NCBI GenBank assembly: GCA_014058105.1
Contig: JACGCM010001497.1
Coordinates: 2,480,001 to 2,544,000, forward strand
Length of the DNA stretch: 64,000 nt
Origin: Kingdonia uniflora
Lineage: Eukaryota > Streptophyta > Magnoliopsida > Ranunculales > Circaeasteraceae
Direction of reading: 5' to 3'
Shown: positions 11,060 through 23,140 of the stretch, piece after piece
Layout: each line of letters starts with the position of its first letter
How positions within the stretch are numbered: the stretch's first letter is position 1
The notes under the pieces: generated by a model
What the model was told of the DNA's origin: nothing
The model's input: only the letters and a program-made list of their open reading frames with translations
Database searches by the model: none
Translations under genes and position numbers: made by a program

Positions 11060-11755
11060 ATATTGATATCTTTGCATGGTCTTTTCAAGAAATACCGGGA
11101 ATTGATCCATCCATTACATGCCATCGGTTGAACCTCATCCCAAACTGTAAAGCGTCTAAACTTAGTCCCCCGGCTCCGAGAGGCAGTTAATGAAGATATT
11201 GGCAAATTATTTTGAGTCAGATTCATTCGTGAAGCTAAATATCCTAAGTTGGTCTCGAACATAGTCGCTGTCCTAAAGAAGAATGGGAAAATTAGGATCC
11301 GCGAGGACTTCACTGAACCTAATAAATTTACAACAAAGGATTCCTTTGATTCCTCACCTCTTCGACTCTGTAGTAGGACATGAGATTCTCTCTATGATGG
11401 ATGCATCTTTGAGGTATAATTAGGTCTCACTTGCTGAAGAAGATCAAGAAAAGACCACATTCATAACAAAAAGAAGACTTTATTATTATACTGTCATGCC
11501 TTTTGGATTAAAGAATTCTAAAGCAAAATATCAACGACTTGTCGCAAAAATGTTTAAAGATCACTTGGAAAAAATCATGCTGGTGTACATCGATGACATG
11601 ATATGCAAAAGCCTAAAGCGAAAAGATCATTACAGCCACTTACAAACAATCTTCGACATTCTTCATACATACTGCATGAAGTTAAGCTCTGAAAAATGCC
11701 AATTTAGAGTTGTATCTAGAAAATTCTTGGGGCATCTCGCAAGCAATTGAGGAAT
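11060..11755 (+). pseudogene. Reverse transcriptase remnant of A2
   Basis: The connecting segment DIFAWSFQEIPGIDPSI (about 11060) leads into the RT. KYPKLVSNIVAVLKKNGKIR (about 11240) is the first RT block, and MPFGLKNSKAKYQRL with YIDDM (11496-11605) is the catalytic block, with both Asp kept. FRVVSRKFLGHLAS closes the palm and thumb. Several stops and one frameshift lie between 11190 and 11480. Confidence 0.85.
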
Positions 11756-11958
11756 TATTGAAATTGATCCTAAACAAATCAAAGCACTTATGGCCATGCC
11801 ATCACCATGAACCAAAATAGATGTCCAAAAACTCATTGGGAAGGTTGCAGCCCTCCACAGGTTTATCTTAAAGTGATCTAATCGATGCAAACTTCTTTAC
11901 CTTCTTTTTCGGGATAAAGAAATAGCCCAAAGAAATCATCTACACCACAGAATGCAAG

Positions 11959-12484
11959 TTGGTATTTCAGGATCTCGAAAGGTACTTGGGGCGTTCTCCA
12001 ATAATGAGTACTCATGTTGATGGCGAAGTACTCACAATGTATTTATCGACTACAGAAGACTCAATCAGTTTTGTCCTTATTCGAGAAGATAACGGAGTAG
12101 AAAAACCAATATTCTTCATCAACAAAGCTCCCATGCCTACTGAAAAAGATCTGCACAACAACTAAAAAAAAACTGCTAACTTTAGTCTGCAGTTCCCAAA
12201 AACATCGACATTATTTCCAAGCGTACCCCTTCAAGGTCATCACAAAATTCCCCCTCAAACTGGTACTTTCCGAAAAAGGGAAGTCCATGAGGGTTCAACA
12301 ATGGTCTGTCTTCCTAGGCGAATACGACATCTTCTTCGAGACACAAATATCTATTAAAGGACAAAAAGTTATCGATTTCTTGGAAGACTTCCCCGCTGAA
12401 GACCCTGACAGAGAGAAATTTGAAGAAGTATTAGCTGATGACTCAATTGCAGAACCAGACGCATGGTCCAAAAGTACAAGATGA
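11959..12484 (+). pseudogene. First RNase H remnant of A2
   Basis: LTMYLSTTEDSISFVLIRED followed by KPIFFINKA is the usual start of the gypsy RNase H domain (YLaaSe.AvSaVLvrE). After a stop-rich gap the domain resumes with QQWSVFLGEYDIFFETQ and GQKVIDFLEDFP (12287-12400), the conserved end of this domain. Broken by stops at about 12165 and 12250. Confidence 0.75.
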
Positions 12485-12486
12485 AG

Positions 12487-12760
12487 ACTCTTTACAGACA
12501 AATCTACAGGACCAAGAGGTTCAGGGATTGGCATCGTTCATGTTACACCATCGAATCACATAATTGAAAAAGATATTAAACTTAAGTTTTATGAAATAAA
12601 CAATGAAATAGAGTATGAGGCTATCTTACATGGCCTAGACCTTGCACTGGCATTTGGAGCAGAAGAAATAACTGTCATGCCTGGACTCGTTATTCGTAGC
12701 CAACCATTACAACAAAATATTCAAAACATTGGGCAAAATTGTTAACTACGCTTAAATTGA
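12487..12760 (+). pseudogene. Second, RNase H-like domain (Tat hallmark) of A2
   Basis: The translation reads FTDKSTGPRGSGIGIV, then NNEIEYEAILHGLDLALAFG. The first Asp and the Glu of EYEA are at the expected positions for a bacterial/plant-type RNase H. It lies downstream of the normal RNase H and before integrase, which defines the Tat clade. The domain decays after about 12690. Confidence 0.75.
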
Positions 12761-13189
12761 CATTTCAGCCTCAAATATTTGAAGAAAAAATGAAGAAATT
12801 CGAACGAGCTAAATTTTTTTATTTGCCGCGAGCATAAAATTGACATGTCGATACTCAAAGTTAGTAAGAAATGAACACTAAATATCAAAGTTATTGAACA
12901 TTCCAGCCTCAAATAAGCTATATCATGCAAATCCAAGTTGCTGAAACTGGTGATCCCAAAGATTTGAGAAAGCCATTTCTTGCATATTTCAATTCTAATT
13001 CCCTCCCCAAGAATAAAGAAGAAGCTCAATCTTTATTGGCAAAATGTCTAAGATTCAAAGTCCAGGGAGGAGTGACCCTCGAATCGAATGTATTTCACAA
13101 AAACAAACCTAAATACAAATTAAGAAACTTCATGAAGGAATTAGTGTTGCCCATATCTCAGGATGATCAGTAGCACAAAGAACATTCAC

Positions 13190-13790
13190 ACAAGGTTAAT
13201 ATCGGCCGAAGATAAGACAAGACAGCTTAGACTTTGTTCGAAAATGTTACAAATGCCAAATCTATGCTTAAGACATCAAAATTTCAGCCCTCGACTTACA
13301 TGTTAGCAATGTCCTATGGCCATTTAAACGATGGGCCATTAACATCATTGGTTCATTCCACCCAACATCAAGAAACAAAAAAATTATCCTTGTAGCCACA
13401 TACTATTTTGCGAAATGGCTCGATGCTATACTACTTTATCATACTAATGAAAATGAAGTGATCAAATTCTTATGGGAGCACATCATCACTAGATTTGGTT
13501 GTGTACAACTGATAAGATTAGATAATGGCAAACAATTCATCAGTAGAAAAGTCCTCAAATTCCTCCACAAATGCAAGATCCAATTATTAACTTTGATACC
13601 CTATTATCTACAAGGAAATGGCCAAGCCGTGGCTATTAATAAGAGCATCAAGTCAGGCTTACACAAACGCCTCGATAAAAAGAAGGGTATATGGGCTGAA
13701 GAACTACTTAGTATTTTATGGGAATATAGGACTGTACCTCAAACCTCCACAAGTTGCACACCATTTATGATAGCTTTTGGCACATAAGTT
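13190..13790 (+). pseudogene. Integrase core remnant of A2
   Basis: The core reads RWAINIIGSFHPTSRNKK (first catalytic Asp replaced by Asn at INI), then IRLDNGKQFISRK (second Asp present) and PYYLQGNGQAVAINKSIK, where the Glu of the usual QAE is Val. The segment IWAEELLSILWEYRTVP with TPFMIAFGT ends the conserved part. The zinc-binding N-terminus lies decayed around 13190-13270. At least two of the three catalytic acids are altered. Confidence 0.8.
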
Positions 13791-14120
13791 GTTATTCCTT
13801 CACACCTTGATTTTTCGACAGCTTGAAGTTAAGTAGCAGATGAAGAGAAAGAATGGGACTTCTATGTAATCTCAACTGGATCGAAGAGACTCGAGACCAT
13901 GCCATTACAAACTTGTGGCGATACCACGACACTTTAAGAAAAACATATAACAAGAAGGTGAGGAAACACACATTCGATATATGTGATCATGTCCTTCGAT
14001 GAATTCAAGACAGTACTTGACCTTAAAACTCAAGAAAATTATCAGAAAATTAGGAAGGTTCTTATATTATAATTGATAAACCGATAGCGGCACATACTGG
14101 TTAATGACCGAAGATGAACT
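13791..14120 (+). other. 3' end of A2 pol and start of its 3' UTR
   Basis: Frameshifted remains of the integrase C-terminus. The last recognisable part is near 13930-14100, after which the copia element C1 begins. The interrupted sequence resumes at 20461. Confidence 0.45.
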
Positions 14121-14487
14121 TGTGGGAAATACATATAAATAACTATGATCAATAATTGAATCTATAAAGTAGATTATACTAACCTCTTCTTCTACTCTAT
14201 GAAAATCCTCGGTTCTTGAGTGGAGTCTTCCCTTGGATTGGCTGCAGACCTCAATGGGATGGTTTTATGTATTGTAGCCTCCAAGAAGGACTTCATCTCT
14301 ATTTAACTTGATAGGGTTAGAGTGATCTTCTCATTATACCCTCAAACCCTAATAAAGAGTAACACTGGGTCCTACCTACCTTAACTTGATGTAATAATTG
14401 GGCACAACCAATGATACCTATATGACCTCTTAACATGTGTGCTCGTGAACCGGAAGAGTAGTGTCGGTATAGATGGAAAATCCAACT
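14121..14487 (-). repeat. 3' LTR of copia C1
   Basis: Aligns along its length with 20094-20460: TGTGGGAAATAYATA at one end and GGAAAATCCAAC at the other on the + strand. The + strand continuation TATCTCCCACC is the complement of the polypurine tract. Confidence 0.9.
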
Positions 14488-15271
14488 ATCTCCCACCTGG
14501 TACTAACTCAATTTTAAGAAAAATATGTTTATTCTGATTCACGATTTTTTTATGAAAAGAGGATGGCCATCCTTTGTTTTTTTAAACCATACATGATAAT
14601 TTTTTGAAGGAAATGCTACATCGAACTTGACTATCACTCTACAGCTACTAAAATGGCCAACACGGTTTACAGACAAATTTTGGTCAGGCCTTTGAGCGCA
14701 TGCCTAATTCATAGTGTATACATCGGGATAACAACCTCAATAGCTTTTAAGTATAATTTCTTTACTGGTAGAGTTTAGTGTATATATAGCAAATGTACAC
14801 CATAATAATGCGTTGGTACATTTCCATTAGTCTCCTGCAACATGTATTTACCAGACACATATACTTAGACAAACCATCATGCGAAGACCATCGATCATAC
14901 TGAAATGAAGGACAAAAGATGTAGAGCCTACCCATATCCACCCTAAGCAAACTTGAGAAACCTTTTAGCATTCTCTATAGGCACTTAATAAAATCACTCA
15001 TATCTAAAACTTTATTGCAATTACATAATTTAAACTGAATATGTGTACGTATGATAACATATCCATATATAATAGCAGCTAAATAAATAAAATCAAATCT
15101 GAATGCCGACCAAAATAATAACCAGGAATAACTTCTACATGGATAAAGAATCCTAATGCAGCAATAATAAATAAATTAATAACTACTCTCACATAAAAGA
15201 ACGATCCTCAAAGAGGCTCTAGCAATTCTATACGCGTAACATGTCCTCTGAAGGATGGTATCGAAAGTCCC

Positions 15272-15616
15272 TTAATTAGTAAGCGGATCAGCAATCATCT
15301 CCAGTATTGACAAATGTGGAATCTTGATAATATGTGTTTGTACTTTATCAATGACATCATGATACTTAATGTCAATATACCTGTTCTCCATAGTCACATT
15401 ATCATTCTTGACATACTTGACGACTGCCTCATTGTCAAAAAATACCTGCAATGGTCTAAAAATTGAATCAGCAACTTTTAGCTCAGTAATAAACAACTTG
15501 AGCCATACAGCCTGTCGAGAAGCCTCATAACAAGCTACATACTCTACTTCCATAGTCGAGGAAGCTACAAGAGGCTGTTTGACACTTCTCCATGAGATAA
15601 CGCCATGAGCAAGCAT
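15272..15616 (-). pseudogene. RNase H domain of copia C1
   Basis: The translation contains GVISWRSVKQPLVASSTMEV then EYVACYEASRQAVWLK, the conserved copia RNase H pattern (isWrSkkQ..vAlSstEAEY.A...a..eaiWl). It continues DNEAVVKYVKNDN and ADPLTN, the usual copia ending. The normal SSTEAEY reads SSTMEVEY. It is the longest intact stretch of C1. Confidence 0.85.
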
Positions 15617-15944
15617 GAAAACATAACCAGAAGTAGACTTCTTGTCATCTATGTCCCTTGTAAAATCTGAGTCAGATTAGCCCAAAACCATGAGCTTATC
15701 TGATCTCCAATAAACTAATCAATGATCTCTAGTCTTCTTCAAATAGTGAAGAACTTTCTTAGTTGCCTGCCAGTGAATAATATAAGGGTTTTGTTAGTAC
15801 CTTCCTAACATCCCAATAACAAAACTGATATCGCATCTTTTACATATCATGCCATACATGAGTCTACCAACAACTGAAGCATACTCCTTAACGATGTCTG
15901 AAGAAACTATCCCATGCGGCTTCGTCTTCCTTAAGATATCTCCT

Positions 15945-16660
15945 TCACAATAGGGACTTCACCCACTTTACAATCCTACATGCCATATACCTCTTTAAAA
16001 CTTTATCGATATACGCACTCTGAGATATGCCAAGTATCCCTCTAGTCCTGTCTCGCTTAATCTTGATGCCAAGAACATAACTTGTATCTCCCAAATCCTT
16101 CATATCAAAATGCTGAGATAAGTAGGCTTTCGTCTCCTGAAGAAACCAGACGTCACTTCTAGCAAGTAAAATATCGCTGACGTACAAAACCATAAATATA
16201 AAATGCCTCCCACTCTGTTTGACGAATATACAATGATCTATTTTTCACTCGACAAAACTGTACTTCAAAACCACCTCATGAAACTGCTGGTATTACTGCC
16301 TAGACGCCTTCTTGAGACCGTAGATAGAGTGATTAAGCTTGCAAAATAGTCGAACCTTCCCTTTAGTCCTAAAACCTTCTGGTTGGTGCATATAAATCTC
16401 CTCGTTGAGACGTCTATTAAGAAAGGCTGTCATGACATCCATCTGATGAAGCGCCAAGTCAAAATGCACCGTAAGAGCCAAAATAATCCGCAATGAATCC
16501 TTCTTCGAAACTGGTGAGAAAGTCTCACTTTGAAATGCTCAACTTTTCCTTTAAAATCACGTTTGGCCTTAAAAATCCATTTGCATTCAACTGCCTTAGA
16601 TCCTTAAGGTAAAGGTATCAACTCCCATACAGAGTTTCGAGACATAGAATCCATCTTCTT
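15945..16660 (-). pseudogene. Reverse transcriptase remnant of copia C1
   Basis: The N-terminal block reads HFDLALHQMDVMTAFLN then EEIYMHQPEGF (16493-16293), typical of copia RT. The catalytic block is MVLYVSDILLA (16193-16161), where the usual YVDD has become YVSD, and DMKDLGDTSYVLGIKI follows. A gap with stops separates the two blocks. RT activity would be lost. Confidence 0.85.
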
Positions 16661-16675
16661 TGTCATGGTATTATG

Positions 16676-17840
16676 TCACTGATCTGCAAAACTACTAGCC
16701 ATAGCCATACTGAAAAATACTAAATTCTTGAAATCAAATAAATCCCCGTCAACTGAATAAAGATGGTAATCTGAAGAAATAGTTGAACGCCTCTCTCTAG
16801 AGGTTTTCCGAGTAGTAGCAAGAAGCGGAGCTAGAGGTGGAATAACAAAAAGCTGAACAAGAGCGGGTGGAGAAAAAATTAGAGTGAGAACCCGTGCAAT
16901 GACGGGGTCTGGAACTGGGTCTGAAACCGTACTCGTCACAATGTCAAAATTAGATAAATGCATAAGCATAGCAACTCTGATCGGAATAGTAGTTGGACTC
17001 CGAGTTTCAGAATCCTCCACACAAACAACCTCTCTATGAATAGTATTGGTAGAGTGATCTTCCTCATCTTTGAAATAAGCCTGAGCACACTCAACAATCT
17101 CAATGGGTTGAGAAGGATAATAAAACTTAAATCCTTTCGATCTCTCTAGAAACCCAACGAAGAAATAGCTAACAATCCTCAAATTTAACTTTCCCATATT
17201 CGGGTTAAACAGTTTAATTTGCCTCTACATGACAATCCCAAACACGTAAGTGATTAAGACTAGGATTTCACCCAGTCAAAAAATGATAAGGATTAACAGT
17301 AATAGAACGATAAGAAACTCAATTCTGAATGTAGGCTGAATAACGTAAGCACTCTCCTCATAAATTCACAGGTAAATTAGTATGCCATAACATGCTACGA
17401 ACCATGTTCTGATAAGTTTGATTACGGCATTCACAAACACAATTTTTCTCTGGTGATCCAGAGTTAGTATACTGGGCTACAATACCTTGATCCTTTAAAT
17501 ACTGATAGAATGGTCCCGAATGTTGACCGTCTTGATCGATCTTAACATAATACTTGCCCCCTCGATCTGAGCGATGATATTTTGATCTAACTGTTTCTCA
17601 ACCTCTAACTGGAAAGTCTTGAATACATCAAGTGAGTCATACTTCTTATGGATACGAAAAACGTAGGTATAACGAGAGAAATCGTCAATGAAGGTGATAA
17701 AATATCGATGACCACCGCGGGACGGAATAGGAAAATGTCCACATATATCTGTATAAATTAGCTATAAAAGGTCAGTGCTATGAGTAGATTTAAATTTCCT
17801 GATCTTGGTCAATTTTCCACGAATACAATCGACGCAAGCC
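16676..17840 (-). pseudogene. Integrase remnant of copia C1
   Basis: IN core signals lie at about 17770-17640: YTDICGHFP, then GGHRYFITFIDDFSRYTYVF. Further down comes the IN C-terminal linker with LRIVSYFFVGFLERSKGFKF (about 17180), matching the copia pattern SRTVsCyFVGYpErSKGYKFY. A Ser/Pro/Thr-rich linker then leads to RT. Several stops interrupt the core. Confidence 0.8.
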
Positions 17841-20093
17841 TAAAAATCAAAGAAGTCAATCGAGAACCCCATCTCAAACCATAATCTCTAACCTCTTTTT
17901 AGAAATATGTCCTAGTCGTTTGTGCCATAACATAGAAGATTGCTCAGAAACTCTAAAAAGTTTAGAAGTAGATGAAATATTAGCCTCAACTGAGAAACAT
18001 AATAAAGATATCTAAAATGAATGATCAAGAGATAGGCGATATAACCCATAAACTAGTAGACCAAAACTAATAATGGAATCATGATAAATTATGTCAAAAC
18101 CACCATGTCTAAAATTGAAGAAATAACTGAAAGAATGCAACTAAGAAACTTAAACTAGAAATTGTCTCATCGAAGGAACATAAAAGGTGTCTGCCAAATC
18201 TAAAGTAATACCCGTGTCTAAAACCAAGCGAAAATTGCCAATAAACTCAATAGGAAGGCTTCAAGCAACTCCTGAAAATACATGATCCTCGGGCCTTGCC
18301 GTTTGCCTGCTGATAAACCCCTATGGAGAATTCAAAATATGAATAGTTACCTCAAAATCTGACCACCAAGAGTTGGTGGGAACATCAACCAAATTGGATT
18401 CAAAATAAACATAAACGTACGAGTACACATTTCAACTGCGGTCATACTTCAGCGATAAAAGCTGAGATATGTTATTGTACTTCCTTCCCTTGATAGAACC
18501 CTCAAACTATTTCTTAATGACATCTAACAGTTCTTTTTCGGTACCTTTCCAGTTGGAGTAGTTAGAGTCTGTCAAGGTTTTAATATTAGTCAGTTAGTTC
18601 TGGATCATAGGGTCCATAGTTGCATGAACCAAAGACTTATTTTAGGACGTGCAAAAATTAATTTTATGCACGTTTAACTTGATCTGTAAAAGATCTATAA
18701 CTTGATGTCTTTAATCTCGATCCTACCTAGGGTTAGGATGGTCAAGTTGGAATATATAAAATATTGATAGTATTGATTTTTTACTCTGTGGGTACAGTTA
18801 TGTATCATCAAATCCCTCCTTTGGGTGGTGATTTGACATACATTGCCCCCCTAGTTGGTGATCACTCACGCTCAAGACTAGACTGACCACTTACATTTTG
18901 ACTCGAGACACTTCCTCACCTTTGGGCCGAGGGTTATCCTCATCTCCCCATACCGTGTAGCCTATCTTAACCCATTAATTAATTAGAAGTTGGCTTGCCT
19001 CCTTTGGGTGGTCTAATAATCTTAATTTTAATTAATGCAAAGTAGTCTTAATGAGACTTTACGAGAGAGTCTCAACATTAAGAGAAATGTTCAACACCAT
19101 GGACAAAACTCCTTTGGGTGTATTTTCCCATTTTATATCCCGCCTTCCTAACGACTACTTGATCTCACATAAACCCCATTGGAGATCCTTGGGCATTAAA
19201 TCCCAATATCAGAAAACTATATATCATTAATGATTAACATGATCATAAACACAACAAGTATAAATTAAGATCAAACCATAAAATGGATCATCAATAGTAA
19301 TATCCGATAAGGAATCCTCCTGCAATCTCTACTCAACATAAAAATAAAATTAAAAACATAAACAAGTTGGATTTCCCTCTAAAACTGACATCTCTCGAAA
19401 AACACCAATCAACTATAGTCTAAAACCCATTTACAGATCATGAATCTGAAATAATACCCTCAAAAAACCAATCACAACCACCACTTTCAAGCATAACCCA
19501 AATTGGAAAACCTACCTGCAAGTTCCTAATCTCATCTCAAATTGCAAATCCAACAATCAAATAACATTGAACCAACGTCGACAACAAGGATCTGATGTTG
19601 AAAATAATTCGAGTACACTTATTCTCAAATCGCAAACCCAACAATCAAATCCTTTAGTAGAACTCATGAGTCCAGCGGAGGGACCAACAATATCAAATCT
19701 GATTTGGAAGATCAATTCCAATTTCACCGAAAAAATAAAATCAGATTTTGGGAAAGAGAAGAAAAACCCTATTAAAAGGGGAGTGTTGATGTAATGTTGT
19801 GAGAGACAATAAAAGAGAGACTCGGTGAATATCACCGAAAACCTTTTGATTCGGTATAATTAGGGGAGAGAGAGGGAAACTTCAATATGGAAAGTGATGA
19901 TGGTGAAGTTTGTACAGAGAGAGAGACTCGATTAATAAAGAGAAGAAAAGCTGGTCTATCAAAAATAAACAACCCTAAACAAACAATTAAAGTACAGATA
20001 AAAAATATATGACAATAATTTTCAAATTCGTTTCTTTCTCTCTTAACAATAATAATTAATCATAGTATTTTGTATCCTAGCTCTTATACCAAT
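17841..20093 (-). other. Gag, protease and leader region of copia C1 (decayed)
   Basis: I find no intact gag reading frame. The region 18640-19560 is non-coding. It contains the word CTCCTTTGGGTG three times (near 18810, 18998 and 19108, + strand), part of a leader repeat. The PBS lies at the right end (20074-20091). Weak protein-like stretches occur between 17840 and 18600, but no named motif is secure. Confidence 0.4.
20074..20091 (-). other. Primer-binding site of copia C1
   Basis: The - strand reads TTGGTATAAGAGCTAGG just inside the 5' LTR. This matches TGGTATCAGAGC, the initiator-Met tRNA site of most plant copia elements, with one change in the core. Confidence 0.75.
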
Positions 20094-20460
20094 TGTGGGA
20101 AATATATACAAATAATTATGATCAATAACTGAATCTGTAAAGTAGATTATACTAACCTCTTCTTCTACTCTCTGAAAATCCCATGTTCTTGAGTGAAGTC
20201 TTCCTTTGGATTGGCTGCAGACCTCAATAGGACGGTTTTATGTGTTGCAGCCTCCAAGAGGGACTTCCTCTTTATTTAACCTGATAGGGTTAGAGTGATC
20301 TTCCCATTATACCCTCAAACCCTAATAAAGAGTAATACTAGGTCCCACCTATCTTAACTTGATGTAACAATTGGGCACAACCAATAACACCTATACGACC
20401 TATTAACATGTGTGCTCCTGAGCCAGATGAGTAGTGCTGGTATAGATGGAAAATCCAACA
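20094..20460 (-). repeat. 5' LTR of copia C1
   Basis: The pair of 14121-14487 (367 bp). It ends AATCCAACA on the + strand. The two LTRs differ by scattered changes, roughly 8-10 percent by eye, so the insertion is not recent. Confidence 0.9.
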
Positions 20461-21093
20461 TAACTACAGCTTGAATTCCCATGGAATACAACGCATTTGA
20501 AGATGTTCTACATATAAAAGTTATAATCTATTTTATTTTTCTTCAATAAAGAAGTTATCTTTCCTATCAATAAATCATTTGTTCTATGTTATTTCTTTTG
20601 ATAAAACTTAAACAAGTGTTTGCCAACCTCAATCTTATTTCCTTGACAAACAGATCTCCTATTAAATAAAAATCCATCTGAACATCTTTACTAAATTCGA
20701 CAATTCATGACATGCTTGTCTTATAAATTAAACCAATTCTTTCATAAAGGAGATGTATATGACAGTCATTCCTATATTCAACAAACCATCCCATGGCTAT
20801 CCTATCTCTACATTCAAATTTCCCTTAAATGAAAATTTTATGTAACATCTAACAAATAGTATGTTATACTTCATTCAATAAATCATCTCGAATATAACAC
20901 TTAAACTTATGCAACAAAATATTCAATGAGGTCGAGTACCCCTCCATCATTTATCGAAAGATTAAAATACTCTATTTTACGAAATTGAACTGTTCACCAA
21001 AAGTCATTCAGATATCAAAAGCCAAAATTGTTAGGCCCCATTGACAAATTGTACACAAAAATCCTTCAAAAAACTTTTCAACAAAAAGAAATA

Positions 21094-21570
21094 TTACAGC
21101 TCTCTTATCAACTTCACAAGGGGAGGGTTAAGAATGGTGATCTTCACTGGTAGACCAGGTATCAAGTCATTAAGAAATTCCTCCTGTACTCTACCCTCGA
21201 GCATAACAGGAGTGAGAACTTAAGCATCGACAACTTTATCTTCAGCATCCGAACCGATGAAGGATTCACCAGCAGCAAAGGCCAGACCCTTGTAAAAGTC
21301 TTTCCTCTCCTCCATGATGTCGAACTGGCTATAAAAGTTCTCCCTCATCCGTTTCAGAGAGTCGATGATAAAAAGATCTGCTTCTGCGGTGGCCTTGGCA
21401 AGAGCTTTGGTCTTCTCTGCCTCCATTGACATTCGTAGAGCAAGAATCTGTTCATGCACATCATCTTCAAAATTGGAGAAAGCTAAATATCCAATAGGTA
21501 TATTAGAGATGTTATGTGTACTTCCCGCGAGGACAGTGGTGCAAAATCCACAACTATATGTGTGATTCAA
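21094..21570 (-). pseudogene. Antisense ORF (aORF) of Tat element A2
   Basis: Reads on the strand opposite to A2, downstream of pol. The main open part (21570-21223) has an Ala/Glu/Lys-rich helical stretch, EQILALRMSMEAEKTKALAK, likely coiled coil, and then FIGSDAEDKVVDA. One in-frame stop (21220-21222) follows, and the same frame stays open for 41 more codons (MLEGRVQEEFLNDLIPGLPV) to the stop at 21094. The EDKV block and the downstream LN-hydrophobic pattern resemble the end of the A1 antisense gene. Function unknown. The upstream exons would lie beyond the LINE insertion. Confidence 0.6.
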
Positions 21571-21849
21571 ATAAAAGTTCTGAATTACTGATGGATCATG
21601 GCTTGTGTTTAAGTCTATAAAAAAATTATGAAAATTAAGCGCAATATTGTATAATAATCCAATGATGTGAATGAAGGATAGGGTTTCCCCTCCCTCCCCA
21701 AACCCTAGCCGCCATTAGGGTTTCTAGAGATTCCACCCTTTTTCTTTGCGTTACCTTATATTTTACTCTTCATTATTCACCATCTTCTCTCAGCAAGTCT
21801 TTTTTCTGCCCTTTTTTGTATTCTTTTTTGTATCTTTTCTCAAACTCTC

Positions 21850-22881
21850 ATGGCTTCGAGTGCACTACCTTCCTCTCGTCCTATCGTTGTCCCGTCCATT
21901 ACCTCCATGGTTGCTGCCATCTCCTGCATGACCTCCTCCCTCCCCCCTTCCCAACTGTCAAGTCGTACGCCAGTGCTACTGCAATTGCGTCCAAGCCGAT
22001 CCTTGAGGAGTTCTTCCCTGAGGCTAAGGTTTCACATAAAGATGGTTGCCCAACCATTTCTTTCTCACCCTACGATGTTACTAAGGCTAAGATAGCTCTT
22101 TCCACCACACTGGTGATGAAATTCAATGAAGGACTTCCCTTTTTGGATGACATTAAGGTTAATATTCGAGACAACTGGGGATTGCTCAGGACCCCGATCG
22201 TCGGGGGGGTTTGATTATCATAACATCATGATCATGATGTTGTCGGAGAAGGACGTAGTCAAGGCCATGTCTAGGGAGTCCAATCAAGTAAGGGGTTCGT
22301 ATTTTACCCTTACCAGATGGTCCTATCATTTTGATCCGAAGAAGGATTCACCAATTGTATCGATATGGGTATAATTTAAGGGTTTAAAGTTATGCTATTT
22401 TAAACCTGGTTTCCTGAAGTATCTGGCTGGTCTCATGGGCAGATTCGCTTCGATCGACGACCCCACCAAGCACCTCATGGGACCTAGCAGAGCCAGGGTT
22501 TGCGTGGAGATGGATCTTTCTAAACCACTGCCGTCGAGGTTATCGGTTTATGGGAAATATGGGGGTTTCATGCAGGAGATCATGTATGAAAGATATCCAA
22601 AATTCTGTTCGCACTGCTCTCTGCTTGGGCATGAGCTTCCACGTTGTACAAGAAAGCACCCAATTCTTGTCGAAGTACATATCAAGATGGATAGTAAGAA
22701 ACAAGCCCCAAAGACATTAAGGGTTAATACTTCTATGAATAAGCTGACACACAAACCAGTTGAGGTTAATGGGGAGAAACATACAGACGCTGCAACTGAT
22801 ATGCATGCTGAAGGTGCACCAGCTGCAGTACAGTCGGGAAATAATGTTGTGATCCAATCTACCACGGAAACCGAGGAGTAA
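21850..22881 (+). pseudogene. LINE ORF1 (DUF4283 / zinc knuckle)
   Basis: ORF1 proteins bind element RNA. The likely start is ATG at 21850 (MASSALPSSRP). After a frameshift the DUF4283 region reads DGCPTISFSPYDV...KIALSTTLVMKF and continues in another frame as VRGSYFTLTRWSYHFDPKK. The segment MGPSRARVCVEMDLSKPLP leads to a CCHC knuckle CSHCSLLGHELPRC (about 22608-22650). A Thr/Ala-rich tail ends at 22881. At least three frame changes are visible. Confidence 0.75.
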
Positions 22882-23140
22882 GGGATACATAACCTAATCT
22901 AAGAGGAGGTTGGGGAGGACGGAATAGCTCCACAAATATACAAAAACAAGGAGGAGCAAACTGCGGTCAGAACTACCGGTAATGATCACAACTCCAACCA
23001 GAGTGCTAGAGGTTTCTACTCTAACTCAAAAGTATTGGATGGTTGGAAGACACCAGCGAGGAAGGCCAGAAGGAAGCCAGCATTTGTGCCTCTTAGTGTG
23101 ATTACTAGGAGTCACTCAAAACCATCAAACGCCATAGTTT

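Larger units (their letters stand above)
14121..20460 (-). mobile_element. Ty1/copia element C1 nested in A2
   Basis: A 6.3-kb copia element on the - strand: 5' LTR 20094-20460, an iMet-type PBS just inside it, a leader and gag region about 18300-20090, integrase about 17840-16680, RT 16660-15945, RNase H 15616-15272, and 3' LTR 14121-14487 preceded by a purine-rich tract. LTRs start TGTTGGATTTTCC on the - strand. Flanking bases GAACT (14116-14120) and TAACT (20461-20465) are the likely target duplication with one change. A2 sequence resumes on the far side. Coding is full of stops. Confidence 0.9.
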
